Source of the DNA: Chlorobiota bacterium
GTDB lineage: Bacteria; Bacteroidota; Bacteroidia; Bacteroidales; JAADGE01
Assembly (NCBI GenBank): GCA_013152535.1
Contig: JAADGE010000082.1
Span: 1-64,000, forward strand
Reading direction: 5' to 3'
DNA: 64,000 bases
Below, one piece after another: positions 15,463 to 25,565 of this stretch; position 1 is the first letter of the stretch, and every line of letters begins with the position of its first letter. The notes under the pieces were generated by a model. It was not told the DNA's origin. It ran no database searches and saw nothing but the letters and a program-made list of their open reading frames with translations. Position numbers and translations under genes: made by a program.

Positions 15463-16425
15463 ATGCTTCAAAAAACTGTTTTTCTGTTTTCTTTATTTTT
15501 TTCTCAGCTTATAATTGCACAGAATTCATTCGAATTATTGGATGCTGCATATCGAAATGATGAAAAAAAGGTTTATTATCTGTTAAAAGGAGGTGCCGAT
15601 GCAAATTTTGCGGATGACAATAACGTAACGCCTTTAATGTATGTTGTTGACAATAATAATTTGTATTTGACGAAACTGTTGATAAAATACGGTGCCGAAG
15701 TAAATAAAGTGCCCGATAACGGAGTAACGGCATTATTATCTGCCGTAAAAGGAAATTATCCCGAAATTCTTGAATTATTATTAAAAAATAATGCGAATCC
15801 GAATGTCAGCGATGAATACGGAAATTCTTCCTTAATGCTTGCGGCTGCATACGGTTATCCTTTGGTTGCAGCTTATCTGTGTAGTTACGGAGCCGATATT
15901 TCTTACAGTAATGTTTACGGAACCGATGCCGCAATGATTGCAGCCTGGTATAATGATACGGATATTTTACAAGTATTGTGGGATTATTATGCCGATTTTA
16001 ATTCAAAAGACGATTTCGGCTTTACGCCATTAATGATTGCTTCGCAGCAGGGTAATACGGAAGCCGTAAAGTTTTTAACAGAAAACGGTGCGAAACTTAA
16101 TTCGATAAATTCTGAGAATTTGAATGCACTTGATATGGCATTGTTGCATTTTCATTCCGAAACGGCGGAGTATTTAATTCGCCGGGGCTTGTCAAATCAT
16201 CAAATTAACGATAATATTTCAACTTATGATATTGTAAAATATAAAGAATTGAATAATCTTTTAAAGTATTTTGAGAAAAAAGAATCCGATAAAAAAAGTA
16301 AACATCATAAACTCTTAAATAAATATTTTAATTTTGCCGATAAAAATATTCCGTCGGAAATATTCGAAATAAAGAAAAAACGAAATCGACATTTAACTAT
16401 CGGATATCTCAACAGTAGTTTATGA
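15463..16425 (+). CDS. Exported ankyrin-repeat protein
   Basis: 320 residues. A signal peptide (about 1-19, ending IIAQ) is followed by roughly seven ankyrin repeats between residues 25 and 240, each with the GxTPLMxAxxxxN / GADxN pattern (for example NNVTPLMYVVDNNN, YGNSSLMLAAAYGY, FGFTPLMIASQQGN). A basic C-terminal tail follows. It is likely a periplasmic or surface protein-binding scaffold. Its stop overlaps the start of the downstream exonuclease gene (ATGA), so the two are translationally coupled despite different predicted locations. Confidence 0.85.
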   Translation: MLQKTVFLFSLFFSQLIIAQNSFELLDAAYRNDEKKVYYLLKGGADANFADDNNVTPLMYVVDNNNLYLTKLLIKYGAEVNKVPDNGVTALLSAVKGNYPEILELLLKNNANPNVSDEYGNSSLMLAAAYGYPLVAAYLCSYGADISYSNVYGTDAAMIAAWYNDTDILQVLWDYYADFNSKDDFGFTPLMIASQQGNTEAVKFLTENGAKLNSINSENLNALDMALLHFHSETAEYLIRRGLSNHQINDNISTYDIVKYKELNNLLKYFEKKESDKKSKHHKLLNKYFNFADKNIPSEIFEIKKKRNRHLTIGYLNSSL

Positions 16426-17036
16426 ATGAATTTTATGATAAAATACCGAAAGATATATTAAATGATTTACCTGTTAAAAGTTTTGAAGGGGAGATCTTTT
16501 TTATTTCCGATGAAGAATCCTTAAACGAAATAATTCCTTACTTGCAAAAAACCGATGTTTTGGGCTTTGATACCGAAACGCGTCCGGCATTTAAAAAAGG
16601 CATAACTTATGATGTTTCTTTGCTGCAGCTGGCAACTTCCGATAAAGCTTTTTTATTCAAATTAGATAAATTGGGATTGCCGAACAAACTTATTCAAATT
16701 CTTGAAAATAAGAATATTGCAAAAGTCGGTGTTGCCGTTCGCGATGATTTGAAAGCATTACGAAAAATACGAAAATTTACGCCCGGTGCTTTTATTGAGC
16801 TCCAATCATTTTCCGATGAGTTCGGTATTGAAGATAACGGGTTAAAAAAATTAACGGCTAATTTACTTAATTTCAGGATTTCGAAAGGTGCTCGCCTTAC
16901 GAATTGGTCTAACGAGGTTTATACCGAAGTTCAGTTAAAATATGCCGCAACCGATGCGTGGGTGTCTTATTTGATATATAAAAAACTCTTATCTTTAAAC
17001 GGAAATTTTAAGATTAAAAAAAATACGGATATTTAA
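16422..17036 (+). CDS. RNase D-like DEDDy 3'-5' exonuclease
   Basis: 204 residues, a single 3'-5' exonuclease domain. Exo I VLGFDTET gives D50 and E52, Exo II is VAVRDDL (about D108), and Exo III is KYAATDAW with the Tyr-xxx-Asp arrangement of the DEDDy subgroup. It lacks the HRDC domains of true RNase D, as do other short Bacteroidota members. It probably trims structured RNA 3' ends. The start lies inside the stop of the ankyrin gene (ATGA overlap), and pgi follows after 41 bases. Confidence 0.87.
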   Translation: MNEFYDKIPKDILNDLPVKSFEGEIFFISDEESLNEIIPYLQKTDVLGFDTETRPAFKKGITYDVSLLQLATSDKAFLFKLDKLGLPNKLIQILENKNIAKVGVAVRDDLKALRKIRKFTPGAFIELQSFSDEFGIEDNGLKKLTANLLNFRISKGARLTNWSNEVYTEVQLKYAATDAWVSYLIYKKLLSLNGNFKIKKNTDI

Positions 17037-17781
17037 GATTCGTAAAATTTTAAACCATCAATTTTAATAAGAAAAAAATGAAACTCGAAATAAAAAATAC
17101 CGAAAATTTTATAAGTAAATCAGAATTGTCAGAATATCAAAAAAAAGCGGAAATTGCAAATGAAACTTTACATAACAAAGACGGCTTAGGCAATGATTTT
17201 CTCGGTTGGGTAAATTTACCTTTTGAAGCATCCGAAGAAATAATTTCCGATATTGAAGAAACGGCAAAAAAACTGCAAAACAAAATTGATATTATGGTAA
17301 CTGTCGGTATCGGCGGTTCCTACCTCGGTGCAAAAGCCGTTATAGAGGCACTTTCGGATAATTTTTCCGATTTAAAAGATACGGGTAAAATAAAAATGCT
17401 TTTTGCCGGTAATAATTTAAGCGAAGATTATTTATACGAGCTTACCGAACTTCTCAGAGATAAATCGTGGGCAATTACGATTATTTCAAAATCGGGAACA
17501 ACAACCGAACCTGCCGTTGCTTTCAGAATATTGAAAGCCGATTTGGAAAAAAAATACGGAAAAGAAGAAGCAAATCAGCGTATTATTGCCGTAACCGATA
17601 AGGAAAAAGGTGCCTTAAAACAACTTGCCGATAAAGAAGTATATAAAACATACGTTATTCCGGACGATGTCGGCGGAAGATTTTCGGTGTTAACTCCGGT
17701 CGGCTTGTTGCCGATTGCAGTTGCAGGATTTAATATACGAGAATTATTAAAAGGTGCTGTTAACGCAGCCAAAGAAACAAA

Positions 17782-17801
17782 TTCCGATTCTTTCCGATTC
17801 T
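17782..17801 (+). repeat. 10-bp perfect tandem duplication in pgi
   Basis: TTCCGATTCT occurs twice in a row. Deleting one copy restores the pgi frame exactly. Confidence 0.95.
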
Positions 17802-18267
17802 TTTGGAAATTCGGCAGAAGAATATGCTGCTGTCCGCAACATTTTGTATGACACCGGTTTTACTAATGAAATATTGGTAAATTATAACCCCAAACTCACT
17901 TTTTTTGCCGAATGGTGGAAACAACTTTACGGTGAAAGCGAAGGAAAAGACGGAAAAGGTATTTTTCCCGCAAGCGTAAGCTTTACAACCGATTTGCATT
18001 CTATGGGACAATATATACAAGACGGAAAACGAAATTTATTTGAAACCGTTATTTCTGTCGAAAAAATAAAAAAAATAAAAAATAATCTTATCCTTCCGGA
18101 AAATGATAGTAATTTGGATAAATTAAATTATTTGGCAGGCAAACATATTGAAGAAATAAACAAAAGTGCAGAACAAGGAACTTTAAAAGCCCATCTTGAC
18201 GGCGGAGTTCCGAATATCAGAATTTCAATTCCTCAAATCAACGAGTATTATATCGGTGAATTAATTT

Positions 18268-18281
18268 ATTTTTTATTTTTT
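18268..18281 (+). repeat. 7-bp perfect tandem duplication in pgi
   Basis: ATTTTTT occurs twice in a row. Deleting one copy restores the conserved C-terminal frame of pgi. Because it is T-rich, slippage is also possible here. Confidence 0.9.
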
Positions 18282-18429
18282 CGAGAAAGCCTGCGGTATC
18301 AGCGGTTATATTCTCGGCGTAAATCCTTTTGACCAACCCGGTGTGGAAGCCTATAAACGCAATATGTTTCAGATTCTCGGAAAACCCGGATATTAGAGAA
18401 ATATCATTTTTCAAAAACTAAATTTATAT

Positions 18430-18472
18430 AATAATGATTACTTGTTTATATTTGCAAGTTATTATTTTTTTA
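18430..18472 (+). terminator. Probable pgi terminator
   Basis: AATAAT...CTTG pairs with CAAG...ATTATT, followed by a T-run. The stem has an internal bulge. It overlaps the candidate lysS -7 element, so only one of the two readings may be correct. Confidence 0.45.
18447..18454 (+). promoter_or_regulatory. Candidate -7 element TATATTTG for lysS
   Basis: TATATTTG matches TAnnTTTG and ends 29 bases before the lysS ATG at 18484. No TTTG is seen at the expected -33 spacing. Confidence 0.4.
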
Positions 18473-18483
18473 CATAAAAAACT

Positions 18484-20216
18484 ATGAGTAATATTGAATT
18501 AAGCGAACAAGAACAACTGAGAAGAAAATCTCTTGAAGAAATTAAAAAGTTAGGTATAAATCCTTATCCTGCATCAAAATATGAGATAACTGCATGATAA
18601 CTGCATACAGTAAAGATATTAAAAATGCTTATAATCCGGAAGAAAATAACTTTCAAAATATAAGTATTGCAGGCAGAATAATGACTCGGCGGATAATGGG
18701 TAAAGCATCTTTTATTGAACTGCAGGATTCAAAAGGAAAAATACAGGTTTATTTCAATCGAGATGAAATTTGTTCCGGAGAAGATAAAACATTATATAAT
18801 ATTGTTTTTAAAAAGCTACTTGATTTGGGTGATATAATCGGCATAAAAGGCGATGTCTTCATTACACAAACAGGTGAAATCACCGTAAAAGCAAAAGAAT
18901 ACACAATTCTTACAAAATCTGTTCGTCCTTTGCCCGTAGTTAAGGAAAAAGACGGGAAAACCTACGATGCATTTTCTGACCCGGAACAAAGATACCGAAT
19001 GCGTTATTTGGATTTAATTGTAAATCCGCAGGTTAAAGAAACCTTTATTAAACGCACTAAGTTAACAAATTCAATGCGTGAGTATCTTAACGGAAAAGGT
19101 TATTTGGAAGTGGAAACACCCATTTTACAACCGATATACGGCGGTGCAGCTGCACGACCTTTTAAAACTCATCATAATGTGCTTGATCAAACCCTGTATT
19201 TAAGAATTGCCGATGAATTATACCTTAAAAAATTAATTGTAGGCGGATTTGACGGTGTTTATGAATTTGCAAAAGATTTCCGTAATGAAGGAATGGACAG
19301 ATTCCATAATCCGGAATTTACGCAAATGGAACTTTATGTTGCTTACAAGGATTATTTTTGGATGATGAATACTGTTGAAGAAATGGTAGAAAAAATTGCT
19401 TTAGATATTCACGGAACTACAAAAGTACAAGTCGGAGAAAATACAATTGACTTCAAAAGACCTTGGAAACGTTACACAATGTTTCAAGCCATTGAGCATT
19501 TTACCGGCATTGATATTTCCGAAATGAATGAAGAAGAATTGCGTACAACAGCTGAAAAACTCGGTATTGAAACAGATGCAACGATGGGAACAGGAAAATT
19601 AGTTGATGAAATTTTCGGCGAAAAATGCGAAGCTCAACTCATTCAACCCACGTTTATTACCGATTATCCGGTAGAAATGTCGCCGCTTGCAAAAAAACAC
19701 CGCAGTGTTGAGGGTTTGGTCGAACGCTTTGAAGCTGTTTGTAACGGAAAAGAAATTTGTAATGCTTATTCGGAACTTAACGACCCGATTGACCAAAGAG
19801 AACGCTTTGAAGAACAACTTTTACTTGCAAAAAGAGGCGATGACGAAGCTATGATGCTCGATGAAGATTTTCTGAAAGCTATTGATTACGGTATGCCGCC
19901 GACATCAGGTCTTGGTATCGGAATTGATCGTTTGGCAATGATTATGACAAATTCAAACTCAATTCAAGATGTTTTATTTTTTCCGCAAATGCGTCCCGAA
20001 AAGAAAGAACAAATTGATTCAACGGATAAATATATTGAAAAAGGAATTTCGGAAGAATGGGTCTTTCTTTTGCAAAAGCTTGGTTTTAAGACTGTTAACA
20101 GTCTAAAAGAAGCAAAACCGGGAAAATTATTTAATGATTTATGCGGATTAAATAAAAAAGGAAAACTCGGATTACAAAATCCGTCTGCGGATGATGTAAA
20201 AAAATGGTGTGAATAA
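18484..20216 (+). pseudogene. lysS: Lysyl-tRNA synthetase, frameshifted near the N-terminus by an 11-bp tandem duplication
   Basis: The true start is the ATG at 18484 (MSNIELSEQEQLRRKSLEEI). The frame meets a stop at about residue 38, where an 11-bp unit is doubled (18585-18606). With one copy removed the frame runs on as [15 protein letters not shown] and gives 573 residues, the usual size. Class II motifs are intact downstream: the OB-fold ([21 protein letters not shown]), motif 2 ([11 protein letters not shown]) and motif 3 ([11 protein letters not shown]). The Bacteroidales-type C-terminal extension ([19 protein letters not shown]) is also intact. LysRS is essential unless a second copy exists. 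A protein starting at the internal ATG (18594) would lack about 37 N-terminal residues and might be partly active. Confidence 0.93.
18585..18606 (+). repeat. 11-bp perfect tandem duplication in lysS
   Basis: GATAACTGCAT occurs twice in a row and introduces an in-frame stop. Removing one copy restores lysS. Confidence 0.95.
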
Positions 20217-21063
20217 TTTTGAACAAATTGTGGAAGAAAAAAGTACCAAAGTCATAAAAGAATTGTTTTTTCATGTCGGTTTGGCAAAAACAGGTTCAAC
20301 ATTTTTGCAAAATAGGTTTTTTCATAAGCTGAAAGGTATCAGATACATTCATACATCAAAATTTTATCGTTATAACAGCATCATTAAGCAAAGTAATGAA
20401 AATCAACTGTTATTTTCTCGCGAATTTGACAGACAATTTTTTGATGAGACTTTAAAAATTGCCGAGAAATATCCTTATGCAAAAATTATTATTGTTTTAC
20501 GTTCAAATGAAAAATGGATTGCATCGCAATACCGAAGATATGTGAAAAACGGCGGTTCTCGCTCTTTTGAAAATTTTATTAATATTAAAACAAATAAAGG
20601 TATCTGGAAGATTGAAGAAGCCTTATTTTTACCGAAATTAAAATTTTTAACAAGACATTTTAACAATCCTCCTTTAATTCTGTTTTACGAAGAATTTAAA
20701 GAAAATCCGCATAAAGTTTTCAGAAAAATTGCTGACTATACAAATTCTGATTATGACAAAAATTCAATAAATCTGAAACCAAAACATAAATCTTATTCCG
20801 ATAAACAACTATTGTTTATACGAAAATTAACACGAAAATTCTATAAAAAAGACCCTTATGAATTTACGGACAAAGAAGTAACTTGGCTGAAATATCGAAG
20901 CCGATGGTTTCTTTTGCATATATTTTTATATCTTGCAAAGTTCATTCCGATGCGTTTTGAAGAGGAACTGATAAGCAAAAAACAACTTCTGGAATATGAA
21001 TCTTTTTATCGAAAGGATTGGGAACAATGTTTGGAATTTACAAAAGAAAATTCAGTATTTTAA
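20209..21063 (+). CDS. Sulfotransferase-like protein
   Basis: 284 residues from a GTG that overlaps the lysS stop by 8 bases. The 5'-phosphosulfate-binding loop is [12 protein letters not shown] (about residues 23-34) and the 3'-phosphate region is [19 protein letters not shown] (about 93-111), both typical of PAPS-dependent sulfotransferases. It would transfer a sulfate group to a carbohydrate or lipid in the cytoplasm. The following GT2 and MsbA-like transporter genes suggest the acceptor is an exported surface glycan or glycolipid. A downstream in-frame GTG at 20230 is an alternative start. Confidence 0.82.
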   Translation: MNNFEQIVEEKSTKVIKELFFHVGLAKTGSTFLQNRFFHKLKGIRYIHTSKFYRYNSIIKQSNENQLLFSREFDRQFFDETLKIAEKYPYAKIIIVLRSNEKWIASQYRRYVKNGGSRSFENFINIKTNKGIWKIEEALFLPKLKFLTRHFNNPPLILFYEEFKENPHKVFRKIADYTNSDYDKNSINLKPKHKSYSDKQLLFIRKLTRKFYKKDPYEFTDKEVTWLKYRSRWFLLHIFLYLAKFIPMRFEEELISKKQLLEYESFYRKDWEQCLEFTKENSVF

Positions 21064-21073
21064 AAAACAGGAA

Positions 21074-22030
21074 ATGAAAATAAGCGGATTTACAATGGGT
21101 AAAAATGTATCGAAATTATACTATCCGATACGCGAATCAATTGAATCAATTTTGCCGATTGTTGATGAATTTGTTATTGCATTGGGCGACAGCGATGAAG
21201 ATGATAATACCGAAGATATAATAAAGCAAATTAATTCACCTAAAATTAAAATAATACATACGGTTTGGGATATTGAAACCTATCCGAACGGAACTGAAAA
21301 TGCACGTCAGACAAATATTGCAAAAGAAGCCTGTACCGGTGATTGGCTTTTGCATTTACAAGCCGACGAAGTTATTCATGAAAAATATCTTGACCGAATA
21401 AAAAACGCTTGTCAAAAGTATCTCGACAATGATAAAGTTGAAGGTTTTTTGTTTCAATACAAACATTTTTTCGGAGATTATAATCATTATAACAATGCAC
21501 ACGGTTGGTATCCGAAAGAAATTAGATTAATCAGAAATAAACCGGATATTTATTCTTTTCGCTCGGCACAATCGTTTAAACGTGTTCCGAATTTTGATAA
21601 AAAAGATTTCAGACAATCCAACGGAACTTTTCCGCTTAATGTTGTTGAATTGGATGCATATATCTACCATTACGGCTGGGTACGCCCGCCCGAATATATG
21701 CAAAAAAAGACTAAGTCTTTAGATACCATTCATAAAGGAAAAGAAAAAGTTGAATATGAATATAAAAATAAAGATATTAATTTTGATTACGGTAATTTGT
21801 CAAACTTATCTGTTTTTAAAGAAACACATCCTAAAGTGATGGAAAATAAGATAAAGGCATTCAATTGGGCTGATAAATTACATTATGAGAAAAATTATAA
21901 ACCGTCTCGTGCCAAAATGAAACATGAAAAATTTAAAAGCAAATTACTGACTTTTATTTCAAAAAAGATTTTCGGAGGCAAACAACTTCTCGGTTATTCC
22001 AACTGGAAAATAATCGGTAAAGAATTTTAA
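21074..22030 (+). CDS. Family 2 glycosyltransferase
   Basis: 318 residues from the ATG at 21074 (MKISGFTMGKNVSK), chosen over an upstream extension that would run through the sulfotransferase gene. The GT-A pattern is visible: VDEFVIALGDSDEDD near residue 35, then HLQADEVI near 92 as the metal-binding acidic motif. Sequence GWYPKEIRLIRNKP and YHYGWVRPPEYM are conserved in this GT2 subgroup. It begins 10 bases after the sulfotransferase stop and probably acts on the same glycan. Confidence 0.85.
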   Translation: MKISGFTMGKNVSKLYYPIRESIESILPIVDEFVIALGDSDEDDNTEDIIKQINSPKIKIIHTVWDIETYPNGTENARQTNIAKEACTGDWLLHLQADEVIHEKYLDRIKNACQKYLDNDKVEGFLFQYKHFFGDYNHYNNAHGWYPKEIRLIRNKPDIYSFRSAQSFKRVPNFDKKDFRQSNGTFPLNVVELDAYIYHYGWVRPPEYMQKKTKSLDTIHKGKEKVEYEYKNKDINFDYGNLSNLSVFKETHPKVMENKIKAFNWADKLHYEKNYKPSRAKMKHEKFKSKLLTFISKKIFGGKQLLGYSNWKIIGKEF

Positions 22031-22046
22031 TTAAATAAATACAAAA

Positions 22047-23864
22047 TTGAAAAAGTTAAAAAAAATATTAAAATATCTCGTTCCTTATTATGTAAATATT
22101 ATTTGGAACTTTGTTCTCAACATATTCCAAATCATATTTTCTGTTTTTTCTTTGTTGATGATTATTCCTTTTTTGAGGGTTTTATTTTCACAAGAAGCAA
22201 TTGTTACCGTAAAGCCTGAGTTTTCTTTTTCAGGAAGTGCATTTAATAATATCATTAACTATTATTTGGGACAAATTATTGAAACATACGGAAAAAAAGA
22301 AGCCCTTTTGGTTGTAAGTATTTTTGTTATCGTAATGATATTATTTAAAAATATTTTATTCTATTTCTCGAAATATGTAATGGTTCCTGTCAGAAACGGA
22401 GTTATTCGTGATATGCGTAATTCAATTTATAAAAAAATACTTGAGTTGCCGTTTTCTTATTTTTCAGAAGAGAGAAAAGGAGATATTATAAGCAAAATGA
22501 CAAATGATTTAAAAGAAATTGAATGGACAATAATGACTTCGATTGAAATGCTGATTCGTAATCCGCTGACAATCATTGTGTATCTGATTACATTAATTAT
22601 TATGAGTCCGCAATTGACCGTTTTTGTACTGATTTTAATTCCTGTAAGCGGAGCCATTATCGGAACCATAGGACGCTCACTGAAAAAAACATCTCGAAGA
22701 GCTCAGGATCAAATGGGAACTTTGCTTTCCAAAATTGAAGAAACACTTTCGGGTTTAAGGATTATTAAGGCATTTACTGCCGAAAATTTTGTATTTAAAA
22801 GTTTTGTTAATCATAATGAAACCTATAATAATACAATGAATAAAGTTTATCGTAAAAATTACTTAGCTTCTCCGATAAGTGAATTTCTCGGTATTTTACT
22901 GATATCAGGAATTATGTATTACGGAGGGTCTTTAGTTTTGGGTAATCAAAGTGCATTGTCTCCGGAAGCATTTATTGCTTATATTGCTGTTTTTTCACAA
23001 ATAATTAATCCGGCAAAAGCTTTTTCAACAGCACTTTATAATGTTCAAAAAGGTGCTGCTTCAATTGATCGAATTAACATAATTTTAGATGCCGAAAATA
23101 CGATTTTAGAGAAAGAGGATGCCGTTGAAATGAAATCTTTTGAAAAAGAAATAACATTTAAAAATGTTTCTTTTGCCTACGAAAATACTTTTGTTGTAAA
23201 GGATATTAATTTGACTGTTAAAAAGGGACAAACAGTTGCGTTAGTCGGTCAGTCAGGTTCCGGCAAATCAACATTGGTTGATTTAATTCCGAGATTTTAT
23301 GATATCACTGAAGGAGAAATTTTGATAGACGGGAAAAATATTAAAGATATTAAAATTGATGATTTGCGAAGTTTAATGGGGAATGTAAATCAAGAACCGA
23401 TTTTATTTAATGATACCGTCAAAAATAATATTGCTTTCGGTTCGGAAAATGTTCCGGATGAGAAAATAATTGAAGCAGCAAAAATTGCTAATGCTCATGA
23501 TTTTATTTTGCAGACAGAAGCAGGTTATGATACTAATATCGGAGACAGCGGTATAAAACTTTCAGGCGGACAAAGACAGCGGATGAGCATAGCACGTGCC
23601 GTGCTTAAAAATCCGCCGATTATGATTTTAGATGAAGCAACTTCGTCATTAGATACCGAATCTGAAAAAACTGTTCAGGAAGCTTTGGATCATTTGATGC
23701 AAAACAGAACTTCTGTGGTAATTGCTCATCGACTTTCTACAATAAGAAATGCTGATTTAATTTGTGTGATGCACAAAGGCGAAATCATAGAGAAAGGAAC
23801 ACATAATGATTTAATTAAACTTAACGGCAATTATAAGAAATTATATGATTTGCAGATATTTTAA
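22047..23864 (+). CDS. MsbA-like ABC transporter (fused membrane and ATPase domains)
   Basis: 605 residues. An N-terminal six-helix transmembrane domain covers about residues 1-330. The nucleotide-binding domain follows with Walker A VGQSGSGKST, signature LSGGQRQRMS, Walker B IMILDEATSSLD and switch IAHRLSTI. This is the homodimeric lipid/glycolipid flippase type. The start is TTG, 16 bases after the upstream GT2 gene; no ATG is available nearby. Together with the sulfotransferase and GT2 genes it suggests export of a modified glycolipid. It is the only MsbA-type gene seen here, so it may equally be the general lipid A flippase. Confidence 0.9.
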   Translation: MKKLKKILKYLVPYYVNIIWNFVLNIFQIIFSVFSLLMIIPFLRVLFSQEAIVTVKPEFSFSGSAFNNIINYYLGQIIETYGKKEALLVVSIFVIVMILFKNILFYFSKYVMVPVRNGVIRDMRNSIYKKILELPFSYFSEERKGDIISKMTNDLKEIEWTIMTSIEMLIRNPLTIIVYLITLIIMSPQLTVFVLILIPVSGAIIGTIGRSLKKTSRRAQDQMGTLLSKIEETLSGLRIIKAFTAENFVFKSFVNHNETYNNTMNKVYRKNYLASPISEFLGILLISGIMYYGGSLVLGNQSALSPEAFIAYIAVFSQIINPAKAFSTALYNVQKGAASIDRINIILDAENTILEKEDAVEMKSFEKEITFKNVSFAYENTFVVKDINLTVKKGQTVALVGQSGSGKSTLVDLIPRFYDITEGEILIDGKNIKDIKIDDLRSLMGNVNQEPILFNDTVKNNIAFGSENVPDEKIIEAAKIANAHDFILQTEAGYDTNIGDSGIKLSGGQRQRMSIARAVLKNPPIMILDEATSSLDTESEKTVQEALDHLMQNRTSVVIAHRLSTIRNADLICVMHKGEIIEKGTHNDLIKLNGNYKKLYDLQIF

Positions 23865-23908
23865 ACTCAATGTTGTAACAAATTGATATTTTTGTTAAAA
23901 GATAAGTT

Positions 23909-25564
23909 GTGCTGAAACATATTTCCATACAAAATTACGCTTTAATTGAATCTTTAGAAATTGATTTTGAGCCCGGTTATTCCGTTATTACAGGTGAAAC
24001 AGGTGCCGGAAAATCAATATTATTGGGTGCTTTATCATTAATTTTGGGTAATCGAGTTGAAACCGGTGTTTTAAAGAATAAGGAAAAAAAATGTGTGGTT
24101 GAAGCTGAATTTGATCTTCAACGCTATTCTTTAAAAGTATTTTTTGATAAAAGTGATATTGATTATGACGAAATTACCATAATCCGACGCGAAATTATGC
24201 CCGGCGGACGTTCACGGGCATTTGTTAATGATACTCCCGTAAATTTGAGTGTTCTGAAAGATTTAAGTGTCCGACTTATCGATATTCATTCCCAGCATCA
24301 AAATTTACATTTAAATGACAATCGTTTTCAGCTTAATGTGTTAGATGCCTTTGCAAGACTTAATTTGGATATTGAAGATTATAAAATAAATTATTTTAGG
24401 TATCTTTCAGTTAAAAAAGACTTTCAAAAACTGATTGAACGTTCCGAAGAAGAAAAAAAAGATTATGATTTTTTACAGTTTCAATTTGATGAGCTGGAAA
24501 ATGCAAATTTACAAGTCGGTGAGCAAGCTGAAATTGAAACAGAATTACAACAATTAAATCATGCAGAAGAAATAAAACAGAGTTTATCAATTGCTTTTAA
24601 TGCAATTTCTGATGATAACAGCGGTATAACCGTTAAATTACGAGAAGGAATTTCTTCATTGAAACAAGTTCAAAAATTTTTCGGAAAATCAGATGAATTT
24701 CTTCAACGTTTAGAAAGTGTGAAAATTGAATTGGATGATCTTTCTCACGAATTAGAAATTTTATCGGAAGATTTAGAGCATAATCCCGACAGAGCTGAAT
24801 ATCTGAAAGAAAGAATTGATTTAATTTACGCTTTACAGAGTAAACATAAAATTGATACCGTTGAAGATTTGATTGCAATAAAAAATGATATACAAAATAA
24901 ATTGGATGATATAACAACGTTTGATTCTCGAATTATTGAGAAAAAAAAGCAATTGTATGAGCAAGAAAAAAAAATAACTGAACTCGCAGCAAAATTATCT
25001 GAGGGCAGGAGAGAAGCTGCCGGAAAATTTGAAAACAGAATTGTTGTAATTTTACAACGCCTCGGTATTCCTTCGGTAAAATTTAAAGTACGTTTGGAAG
25101 AAACAAATAATTTTACGGAAACAGGAAAAGATACCGTCAACTTTTTATTTTCTTCCAGTAAACATTCTGATGTTCAGGATATTGCAGAAATTGCATCCGG
25201 CGGTGAAATTTCGCGTTTGATGTTAAGCATAAAATCGGTTATTGCTGATACAATGGCTCTGCCTGCAATAATTTTTGATGAAATTGATACCGGTGTTTCG
25301 GGAGAAATTGCTGAAAAAATAGGACAAATTATGAAGGAAATGTCCGACAATATGCAGGTAATAAGTATTACTCATCTTCCGCAAGTGGCTGCAAAAGCAG
25401 ACTTTCATTACAAAGTGTTTAAAATTGAAGATGAATTTAACACCCGAACAGATATTAAAAGACTCAACAGAGAGGAACGTGTTAAGGAATTAGCAACGAT
25501 GCTGAGCGGAGAAAATATTACGGATGCCGCTTTTAAAAATGCAGAAGAATTACTGAAACCGTAA
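23909..25564 (+). CDS. recN: DNA repair protein RecN
   Basis: 551 residues, normal length. The SMC-like ATPase N-terminus MLKHISIQNYALIESLEIDF is followed by Walker A GETGAGKS (residues 29-36), then a two-part coiled coil (about 150-370). The C-terminal signature is EIASGGEISRLMLSIK and Walker B is IIFDEIDTGVSG. RecN acts early in double-strand-break repair by recombination. The start is GTG. The gene ends one base before the convergent phoH gene. Confidence 0.95.
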   Translation: MLKHISIQNYALIESLEIDFEPGYSVITGETGAGKSILLGALSLILGNRVETGVLKNKEKKCVVEAEFDLQRYSLKVFFDKSDIDYDEITIIRREIMPGGRSRAFVNDTPVNLSVLKDLSVRLIDIHSQHQNLHLNDNRFQLNVLDAFARLNLDIEDYKINYFRYLSVKKDFQKLIERSEEEKKDYDFLQFQFDELENANLQVGEQAEIETELQQLNHAEEIKQSLSIAFNAISDDNSGITVKLREGISSLKQVQKFFGKSDEFLQRLESVKIELDDLSHELEILSEDLEHNPDRAEYLKERIDLIYALQSKHKIDTVEDLIAIKNDIQNKLDDITTFDSRIIEKKKQLYEQEKKITELAAKLSEGRREAAGKFENRIVVILQRLGIPSVKFKVRLEETNNFTETGKDTVNFLFSSSKHSDVQDIAEIASGGEISRLMLSIKSVIADTMALPAIIFDEIDTGVSGEIAEKIGQIMKEMSDNMQVISITHLPQVAAKADFHYKVFKIEDEFNTRTDIKRLNREERVKELATMLSGENITDAAFKNAEELLKP

Positions 25565-25565
25565 A

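Larger units (their letters stand above)
17078..18396 (+). pseudogene. pgi: Glucose-6-phosphate isomerase, disrupted by two short tandem duplications
   Basis: The reading starts MKLEIKNTENFISKSEL and carries pgi motifs: TVGIGGSYLGAKAV, ISKSGTTTEPAVAF, GGRFSVLTPVGLLPIA. The frame is lost at 17782-17801, where a perfect 10-bp tandem duplication adds 10 bases. It is lost again at 18268-18281, where a 7-bp unit is doubled. With one copy of each removed, the remaining 1302 bases form a single frame of 433 residues, including [13 protein letters not shown] across the first site and [18 protein letters not shown] across the second, ending QILGKPGY. As it stands the protein would stop early. The rest is undecayed, so the lesions are either very recent or assembly/sequencing errors. 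Confidence 0.93.

Noticed and set aside
16422-17036. Full RNase D
   Set aside because: The HRDC domains that define RNase D are absent; only the exonuclease domain is there, so it is named RNase D-like.
17782-17801. Transposon target-site duplication left after excision
   Set aside because: The three duplications have different lengths (10, 7 and 11 bp), no inverted repeats flank them, and no transposase is in the window; one element type would leave one size.
17782-18606. Programmed frameshifting in pgi and lysS
   Set aside because: No slippery heptamer with downstream structure fits all three sites, and each is exactly explained by a tandem duplication. Neither gene is known to use frameshifting.
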